Assembly (NCBI GenBank): GCA_016169945.1
Contig: JADLSH010000369.1
Coordinates: forward strand, 3,534,001 to 3,598,000
Direction of reading: 5' to 3'
DNA from: Trachythela sp. YZ-2020
Lineage: Eukaryota > Cnidaria > Anthozoa > Malacalcyonacea > Clavulariidae
Length of the DNA: 64,000 bases
Position numbers and translations under genes: made by a program. Every line of letters begins with the position of its first letter. Positions within the stretch are counted from its first letter, which is position 1. This document shows, in pieces, positions 56,986 through 64,000 of the stretch. The notes beneath the pieces are model-generated. The model searched no databases. It saw only the letters and a program-made list of their open reading frames with translations, and was not told the origin of the DNA.

Positions 56986-59137
56986 TGCGTTTATGTAACC
57001 TGCGACAATTCCGAAAAATTCCGTAGTATAATATTAGAATTGTAATGGTGTAAGAGACCGGTTTTGTCGTTGAAATTCACCACAAAAACTACATTTTACT
57101 TGTATACTCTTACAAATTGCGACGTATTAAAATATAGATCACATGATTACTGCTAATCTAGAACCTATGCATAATAAAGAATCAATTTACATATTTTTCA
57201 TTTTTCTGTACTCAAAGGGATTTTCCCGAATGGCGTAATAAGTATGGAAATATCATCACTGCAGGAGAATTTCGCAAGCAGAGGATCTTAATTTAGGGTA
57301 AATAACTCTAACTTCCGAAAAGCAAAAGCGGCAGCCTTTCTGAAGTGCTTATAGTGTTTAGAAGGGTTGCTTTTAGGGGTGCCTTTATTGGAAGGAAAAA
57401 TTTATCTAAGTATAATATTTTATAAGAAAATCACCATGCACCACCCCAGGTCAACTTCTAATTATGCATGAAATAACTAATATACCTGGCAGAGATTAAA
57501 GATTATCATAGGATGAAAAACTATGCATAATTTAATATAATTATTGTAGATTTCATCAGGATTGACATTGTTTTGTTTAAATGTTCGGAAGTTAGAGCTA
57601 TGTCGGCACTGCCGTTTCAGGGCGGGGTCATTTTCAGGACTTTCGTCGCGGATTCAGGTTTTGGCACATATGCTATGTTGACCGCCATGGTCATTTTACC
57701 CTACAACAGTTGAGATTGCCTGTGCTAAATGAAACGCATACAAACTCCTATACAGGTCCTAGACTATGTATACTGTATAACGTGTCTGACGGTAGATCAT
57801 GATTTATAACTAAATGATTTAATTGTACAACGTACTATTACAGTAAAATATCTCTCAAAAGAAAATAGATAGAATTAATACAAAATGTTTTATCTGGAGA
57901 ATTAATGAGTAGTGCGGCCATGCGGATAAATTTGCGTATGAAGCGACAAGACCGGAAGACTACACTTCAGGACACATTTAAAAGAATGTATCAAAAAAGT
58001 TTTTATTATAAACAAGGAAGTGTTTAAATCTTCAAGAATAAAATTACCATTAGCTATATTTTATAACATTTCTATCGCATTCGCATGAACAGATGTATCA
58101 GAGTTTCATAAACTGCCAGTAGTAATACAACAAGCAACCTCTGTAGCAAACCAAATAAAATACAGCTTGTAGCTTGATTTGTGCATACAAATATTCAATA
58201 TATTTTATACAGATTTATAGAGTAGTCTATTATAAATGTACGCCAGGAACACGTCAGTAATAGATGTTTATAAATTGTAGAAAACTATAAGTCTAATAGT
58301 ACCGACAAAATCACACACAACATTTTTGACAGGTCTTGTTGTATAATTTGAAATCGTACAATGACATGTAATTTATGGCGAAAATCGTGCCTCAGATTAA
58401 TTGTAGCCTGCGTAGCAGGCGTTTGAAAGGGTAGGGGAGGGGGAGAAACGGAGAAGCGAGAAGGAAACAGGATAGCCATAGACGTACACTGAAATAGAAT
58501 ATCGTTACAACTGCAACACAAATAATATATGCCAATCCTAAATATCTCTTGTCCAAAAATTGTTCTCAATTTGATTGATTTGCAGTTCCCACAAAAATTC
58601 GTGTTACCGCGAGGGCTGCCATCACCCGAATCCTCATTAGCGACAGGAAAATTCATTACGATATGAAATATATTATAAGGCCGTTAATTTATCAAACTTT
58701 TTCCAACTTTTCCATTAAACAGACAGAAAAACAATATGAAACGCGCAACTGTGGCTAAAAATAATAATGTTTCAATGTTTGAAAAAGTAATAAAGGCCAA
58801 AGTCCCCCCGGATTGTTTACTCTATACATTTATCCATCTATGCCTATCTGAGTCACTTATGTGAATTTTTGCCCTGTAATCACAATAGTTCCAAAGTGAA
58901 ATTTTACACTAAAAGTAACACAAATGGGAATCACATTTTGTGATCACAAAGTCATCCATAACATGCACAAGGCTAAAATTAGCATCTGAGTCATATCGTA
59001 ATTGGTAGCAGCTAAGTTATCCTGCTTTAATTGTACGTTTCAGCAATGATATCAGTCGAGTAGATAAAGTATATAGGCTTGAAAGCTTTCTAGTTATAAC
59101 ATTTTCTAAAAATAAAATCGTTCTGGTTCAAATTATA
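56986..59137. other. Intergenic stretch with inverted-repeat traces
   Basis: TAACTCTAACTTCCGAA at about 57,306 and its inverse TTCGGAAGTTAGAGCTATG at about 57,588 suggest a MITE of some 420 bp ending near 57,705 (TTTTACCCTACAAC). GTAGCCTGCGTAGCAGGCGT at 58,404 looks like the end of another MITE. No gene is supported; the ORF at 58,285-58,656 overlaps the latter. Confidence 0.4.
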
Positions 59138-59644
59138 TACAGACGAACCTCTTCTTACGAACACTTCCCTTAACGGACCTACTATAATATACGGACAACG
59201 GCCACCATTCACCCAAGAGAGCAAATATAAACATATATTTTTAACCTCCTCATTACGGTGTCCAGTGACTGCATTGTAGTTTGTGTATGTACATGCAATT
59301 TCATTTTTGCAACAAACATCATGCACAATGTAGCAGTATAGGATAATTAGTTAATAGACACTGAAGTGTGTACTGTGTTTAGTTAATACAAAAACTTAAA
59401 ACTTTGGGGTTTTTAAACTGAGTGACGTTGGGCTTCGTGGTGAGTTCAAAACGGGCACCTCTCTAAGGGACCGGTCATTAATTAGGGCAGGGGTTGGGGC
59501 CGAAGAGAAAATGGTTGGGTAAATGAAAATTCCGAGGCCTCAAAGGTTGGGTAAAAGAAAAAAATACCTCCCTCAAGGTTGGGTAAAATATTTTGGAACA
59601 ACATTTATATAAAAACAAAGTATTGTATATAAAAATAGAAAAGT

Positions 59645-60342
59645 TCATAGGTTGTCATCTAAAATGTCAATAACAATGTCATCATCACTAGACATGTCAC
59701 TCATTGTGTTTGGACATCCCACTTTGGAGTTTTCTACAATGCTTCGCTTCTTCTTTGTCTTAGATTTTTGTTCTTTGACTCTTTTAGCTTTCCGTTTCTT
59801 TTCAGTTTCATTCACCGAGGCCACATCAAATCTTTTTGCCAACTGATTACTGACATGCCTAATGTCATGTGCAATATTATTGGATTCAGTCAGCATGCTT
59901 TCTACATGTGTTGTCATTTCTTGAACAAAATTTATTTCATTACTTGCCCATTTCTTCGGCTCAAGATCATCTGCATATAGCTCCATTTTTCTATTCGATA
60001 ACTTTCTTTTTTCCTCATTGATTGTTTTTATTGTGTGTTTTTTTTATGTGGTCTAATGCTCGTTGGCTTTACTCACATCATCTATCTTTACATCCTCTGG
60101 AAATTTCCTGTATCGTAAACAATTTATATTCTCCTTTAGAATTTGACCATTTTTGTATGAAGATACAAGGTGCTCAAGTTTTTCGAGGTTGCATTTAACA
60201 TTCCAACGAAACTGGCGTTGTCCCATCAAATAAGCATGGAATCTAGACTGCTTACTGGTATCATGTACTTTTCCAGAGGCTCCTTTTCTTTCATTCTGGC
60301 ATTTTCATCCACAACAAACTTCCCACCAATGAATGAGATTGC
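59645..60342 (-). CDS. Unrecognised exons downstream of the SAM ORF
   Basis: On the minus strand an acceptor (ATAAATAG, about 60,343) opens ISFIGGKFVVDENARMKEKE, PLEKYMIP; then FRWNVKCNLEKLEHLVSSYK, LRYRKFPEDVKIDDV before GTGAGT at about 60,073; then 59,645-59,986 (MELYADDLEPKKWASNEINF; lysine-rich NLS-like KKRKAKRVKEQKSKTKKKR; acidic end DDDIVIDILDDNL and stop). Joining of these pieces is uncertain. They may form one gene with the SAM exon, possibly a DNA-binding accessory protein of the transposon. Confidence 0.4.
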
Positions 60343-60858
60343 TATTTATTTAAATATAAAGTTAAATATAAAGATAAAAGTAAATATTTCATTTAAATAA
60401 TCATCAATTCTTTATGTAACCATGCCTTCTCAAGGCAATTCCTTAAAGGATTTGAAAAATAATTGCAAGTTTGTAAGCAAATTTACCAGCACCAGAAATT
60501 TAATAGACATTTTTAAATTTATACCCACCTCAGGGCAAGGCTAAAACAGTATAAGAGACCATACATATACCCTCAAGACCGACAATACCCTCAAGGATAC
60601 AATTTTATACAGGGAGGGGGTGGTATAAACAGGAAAATTGACTGAAGCATATAAACGTATTTTAAAACATGTCATATGAATCCATGATGCATACAGTAAA
60701 TTCATTAAATTGATTGTCCAACATCACACTTATACCCTAGTTTAATAACAAAATATTTACAATGATAAAAACTTACTTTTCTGAGCCTTCTCTGAGCCGG
60801 AACGGCTGTTTGGTTACTATTGTCAACATTAATACTTCCTAGATTGCAAGTATATGAT

Positions 60859-61062
60859 TCAAGCTATAGCCTTCTTGAATTTCAGAAGATGCCCTGGTTT
60901 TCCCGATAAACCAACTAGATCAAACATTTGCCGTTGTTCATCCAATTCCAACGATTTCAGTAATTCAATGTCGTTAAAACCAGACGCATTAAATCGCTCC
61001 AAATAATCCTCAGCAAGATTAATAGATTGTAAAAAACTTTCAAATTCTTTTTCGGCAGCCAT
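60859..61062 (-). CDS. SAM-domain ORF in the Harbinger-like element
   Basis: From the ATG at 61,062 the frame reads MAAEKEFESFLQSINLAEDY, LERFNASGFNDIELLKSLEL, DEQRQMFDLVGLSGKPGHLL, KFKKAIA and a stop. This is a complete sterile-alpha-motif domain of about 66 residues (a protein-interaction fold). The stop directly after the domain suggests either a stand-alone SAM peptide or a spliced exon whose donor (AAAA/GTAAGT, about 60,780) lies in another frame. Confidence 0.65.
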   Translation of the reverse strand: MAAEKEFESFLQSINLAEDYLERFNASGFNDIELLKSLELDEQRQMFDLVGLSGKPGHLLKFKKAIA

Positions 61063-61077
61063 GATGAAAACGGTTTT

Positions 61078-61313
61078 CACTTGTTTCCATCTATCAAACT
61101 GACGTTACGCAATTTTCCCGATTTTCAAAGATTTTCATATTCGTTTTTCTTGATTTTTCTTCATCAATTTGGTTAGGGTTAGGTTAGGGTTAAGTTTAGG
61201 GTTAGGTTTTGGGTTAGGGTAGGTTTTAGGGTTAGGGTCAGTTGCAAGGTTTTTAACTTTACTTCAAAGTTGAAAAAATGACGTAACGTCAGTTTGGTAG
61301 ATGGAAACAAGTG
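61078..61313. mobile_element. CACTTGTTTCCATCTA MITE (copy 3) with telomere-like repeats
   Basis: The ends are the same as in the foldback arms (38,262 and 43,343). Between 61,171 and 61,246 it holds degenerate TTAGGG repeats (GGTTAGGGTTAGGTTAGGGT and variants). It lies right in front of the SAM ORF on the minus strand, at the place of a 5' UTR or promoter. Confidence 0.8.
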
Positions 61314-61748
61314 GCGACCGATGAAAACATGTGAGTATGTTTGTTTAACTTGGATCATCCAAATGGCACTCGTTTATAGTAGGCTCATGCTCGGAAGTGT
61401 GTCGGACCTACATCGGATCTACTCCTTTAATACAACTTTATATACAATTTTTTTCCTTGGGTTGGGTGAAAAAAAATTTATGTCTCAACAAAGTTGGGTA
61501 TTTTAAATTTCTGATCTTATATTGGTTGGGTAACAAAAAAAATTTGGATTCAAAGTCGTTTCTCTTCAGCCCCAACCCCTGCCCTAATTAATGACCGGTC
61601 CCTAACACATATACTTTAGTCCCTAATTCGGTGTCCGTATTATATAGGAGGTTCAACTGTATATTGGTAACAAAAAAAAGTTTCTATACCGGTGTGTGTG
61701 GGTACAATTAAAGTAAACAATAATAATTAAGAAATAGAAACATTTTCC

Positions 61749-61902
61749 GTGTTTCTATACAGTTATAGAAACACGCGTGGGAGTTTGGGAGAACGAGAAA
61801 TAATCAGTGGGAAAACGAGCCCGTAGCTTAGGGCGAGTTTTTCCACGTTATTTCGAGTTCTTCCAAACTCCCACAATTGTTTCTATAAGTGTATAGAAAC
61901 AC
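61749..61902. mobile_element. Palindromic MITE with GTGTTTCTATAC ends
   Basis: GTGTTTCTATACAGTTATAG and GGGAGTTTGGGAGAACGAGA are mirrored on the right side. A single GTTATAGAAACACGCTTCTC end recurs at about 62,002, suggesting a second, truncated copy. Confidence 0.8.
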
Positions 61903-62956
61903 AGGAAAAAATATTTTCTATTTCTTTTATAATATAGCTCAAGACATTTTTTAAACTCGATTAATTTACAAATTCTCATTACGTACGCATTGCTGACAAT
62001 ACAGTTATAGAAACACGCTTCTCGACCAATCAGTACGTGCGTATACTATAAATGTTATATTATAATGTTAATGTAAATGAACCAGGCACAACATTAACGC
62101 ACTATCAGCAAGTTGTAAGAGTACCGATATCTCCCACATCGGCAAATAATAATGAACATGTTCGTAATGTACATGTTATGATACATTCTTAATAGTTCAC
62201 GTCTTAACTTTTTTCCGTCCAATATATAATTTGCAACCAAACCTGGAACGTTGCCCGAATGGCTTTTTCAAAGTATTCCTCAATGGAAAATTTAACCGTA
62301 TGCATTCCGAAATATGGACAATGTATAACACACTGTGAAGGAAAATCGGCACCCATATTTTTACCGCCACGCAAACATACAAACTCTAATATCAAAATCA
62401 AAGAACTAGTTCCTTAATAATCATGTTGCTAAGGCAAATGTTTCTCATGGTCAAGGAACGGGGATCCCATATTTTCCTGGTCTGTTTGCCACCCGTGGCC
62501 GTGTATCGATAAAAATAGAAACTTGTTTGGTAGAAAATCCGCTTTTAATAGATTAATTAAAACCACAAGGCCACTTCGACTTCCCTGTCGGCGGGACTGT
62601 AAACGACGCCCACTTCGGCTCGACGTCTGCAAGATCTTTCTTAAAGTCAAAGAACATTCGTTCCTGTTGACTCTTAAGAAAGAAAATACAGAATTACATT
62701 TGAAATAGGGCGTTCTCAAGAAAATCTTTGACATTGTATTCAGAACAAAACGAAAATTCTGGTGTTTATACATGACAAAGAAAAGGAAGTCACTCAAGAC
62801 AAAACATCCTTTCTGCACCAACCTGCATGAGATTATTGAATTGGCTTTTAGTTTCGAGGGACCGGCCTGCATAAAAAGAAATGAATCACAAACTCCTGTC
62901 AGTTGAGCAAAGACAGTGCACCAGATAGGTACTGGAAAAATCGTTACAAAATCAAC
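61903..62956. other. Upstream region of the last exon; nothing certain
   Basis: Apart from the truncated MITE end near 62,002, no repeat or gene can be supported. The minus ORF at 62,429-62,872 is basic and has no motif. Confidence 0.4.
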
Positions 62957-63029
62957 ATGGCAGTTAGGTGCAGGCTCGCCTTCTTCATTTTTATCTTAAG
63001 CGTGGGGAATACTATTTTACCATCTGAAG
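62957..63029 (+). CDS. Signal-peptide-like first exon of a gene leaving the window
   Basis: The ATG at 62,957 starts MAVRCRLAFFIFILSVGNTI, LPSEG with a typical signal peptide (basic start, hydrophobic core), and is cut by a donor GAAG/GTATAT in phase 1, as is usual for first exons of extracellular modular proteins. The next exon must lie beyond 64,000 or is not recognised. Confidence 0.45.
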
Positions 63030-63139
63030 GTATATTTCAATTGTTTAATACTTTGATATCGTCAAGTTGGGCTATATATTATCGAATATATGAGATCGAA
63101 TTTTGCATATAAATTTGCGATCGTAAATTTTAAAATATA

Positions 63140-63192
<53 letters not shown>
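63140..63192. repeat. AT dinucleotide microsatellite
   Basis: An uninterrupted run of AT repeats of about 50 bp; a short second run is at 63,252-63,268. Confidence 0.95.
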
Positions 63193-63407
63193 GTGTAGGT
63201 TTAGGTCTACGAAACGCAAAGAGTGCTCGACAACATATAGTTAGAGCAAATTATATATATATATATAGTCAAATCTGCAGACATGCATGTTTCGCCGTTC
63301 AACGGCTCGTCAGTGCAGCTTGTAACGCAGTCTATATAATATATATACGTGTAGGTTTAGGTCCACGAAATGTAAAGAGTGCTCGACAACATATAGTTGG
63401 AGCAAAT
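63191..63407. repeat. Duplicated ~60-bp block
   Basis: ACGTGTAGGTTTAGGTCTAC ... CTCGACAACATATAGTTAGA occurs at 63,191-63,251 and again at about 63,347-63,407 with few changes. Between them lies CGCCGTTCAACGGCTCGTCA. Confidence 0.8.
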
Positions 63408-63559
63408 TCTGTGGTACATTAGAGTTTGTTCCACAGAATGTTCAATGAAAAAAAATATTTAAGTCTAGGAAATCTAGCCTCATAATGTATATTTTAACTG
63501 CAAAAATTAACATTGAATTGCATGCATGACCAAATGAAAAGTTTGATCATTGAACTTTT

Positions 63560-63755
63560 TCTAGTAAGTAAGTGGGGGTGTGCTAATCATCCTTACTTGC
63601 AGCTGAGAGCTGAGCTGAATTGCAAAGAACGCAGCTCGACTTAATCGAGTCGAAGGCTTATTAAAGGCGCCTGCGCTGGCAGCCACCGTATGACTCATGT
63701 CTGAAGCGTGAAAGGCGCTTGCTCTGACGACTGCGCCACCGAAGCCCCTAAATCA
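63560..63755 (-). repeat. SINE-like sequence, tRNA-related head
   Basis: On the minus strand GGCTTCGGTGGCGCAGTCGT and CAGAGCAAGCGCC resemble a tRNA A box and D arm. A clear B box is not seen. Tentative. Confidence 0.3.
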
Positions 63756-64000
63756 CCAAAATCGTCCAAATATATAGATTATTTATAGCTAAAGCGTAGT
63801 ATCGCTGACTCAGTTGTTACTATACCATCACAATATAACTTTCCGATAACATTTTGTGAAATGAAGCTATCGTCTCGCAAGGGAACGATTTGCCAGCTAG
63901 ATTGGTAAAAGAAAGCGCTCACAAGCAAGAGGAGAGAAACCAAGCCTTTTTAATCAGAACAGGAATAAAGAATATCAGGAACAAGTGTTTGCAGTGCCCC

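Larger units (their letters stand above)
59467..61602. mobile_element. Harbinger-like element carrying a SAM-domain ORF
   Basis: The ends GGGACCGGTCATTAATTAGG (continuing GCAGGGGTTGGGGC) are perfect inverted repeats, flanked by TAA at 59,464-59,466 and 61,603-61,605. TIR and duplication fit PIF/Harbinger. GGTTGGGTAAA motifs are found near both ends. No DDE transposase is seen; instead minus-strand exons including a SAM domain fill the element. Confidence 0.85.
59140..61659. mobile_element. Pogo/Tigger-like MITE, interrupted
   Basis: The ends CAGACGAACCTC and, inverted, CAGTTGAACCTCC are flanked by TA (59,138-59,139 and 61,660-61,661). Sequences such as TTAACGGACC and GTGTCCGTATTATATAGGAG recall pogo-type MITEs. 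Its own length is about 390 bp; the rest is the Harbinger-like element inside. Confidence 0.7.

Noticed and set aside
58285..58656. 123-codon minus-strand ORF as a gene
   Set aside because: It overlaps a MITE-like end (GTAGCCTGCGTAGCAGGCGT region) and shows no family motif.
61171..61246. Telomere or chromosome end
   Set aside because: The TTAGGG run is short, degenerate and lies inside a MITE with ordinary DNA on both sides.
62429..62872. 147-codon minus-strand ORF as a gene
   Set aside because: No domain, unusual composition and no splice or homology evidence.

Overview
This is a eukaryotic, almost certainly animal, genomic window. It is AT-rich, has spliced genes with GT-AG introns, a secreted animal-type haem peroxidase with fibronectin type II (FN2) modules, a death-effector-domain protein, a CLCC1-like remnant and a dense load of transposable elements and MITEs. 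The gene content and the kinds of repeats (hAT, Harbinger-, pogo-, Kolobok-like elements, LINEs, gypsy) fit a cnidarian or a similar invertebrate, but no single marker fixes the species.

Main host gene (about 14.68-44.97 kb, plus strand). Twelve exons can be joined with consistent splice phases: one exon with a cadherin-like repeat, three exons forming a complete animal haem peroxidase domain, one short Cys-rich exon, six FN2 exons and a short terminal exon, followed by a polyadenylation signal. The first four FN2 exons sit in near-identical tandem units of about 1.13 kb. The array is split by an 11.15 kb nested transposon block (23,930-35,079) and a 7.67 kb block (35,937-43,605). The 5' end of the gene lies upstream of what can be recognised.

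Left 14.4 kb. A degenerate minus-strand gypsy-type LTR retrotransposon occupies 664-14,403. Its flanking 4-bp duplication and split LTR show that 5.6 kb of other elements (8,771-14,369) landed inside one LTR. These include a complete hAT element (10,758-14,144, perfect 8-bp target duplication) and a Helitron-like element (9,501-10,618). The gypsy pol begins with a MYND-type zinc finger.

Intron insertions. The 23.9-35.1 kb block is a hAT-ended element carrying a LINE fragment and two TTAA-flanked elements in opposite orientation. One of these is split by a Helitron-like element with a protease-like fragment and by a 4.4 kb LINE whose ORF1 carries two CCCH zinc fingers. The 35.9-43.6 kb block contains a 5.4 kb foldback structure (38,165-43,565) whose arms carry long 19-bp minisatellite arrays.

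Right 19 kb. This part holds a broken CLCC1-like gene (minus), MITEs, a LINE remnant into which a 360-bp piece of the peroxidase gene was copied between 20-bp direct repeats, three exons of an unrecognised gene (54.15-54.81 kb), a death-effector-domain ORF (minus, 56.6-57.0 kb), a pogo-like element containing a Harbinger-like element that carries a SAM-domain ORF (59.1-61.7 kb), and a signal-peptide-like first exon near 63.0 kb that points off the window.

All boundaries were read by eye. Family names rest on motifs and terminal structures, not on database searches.
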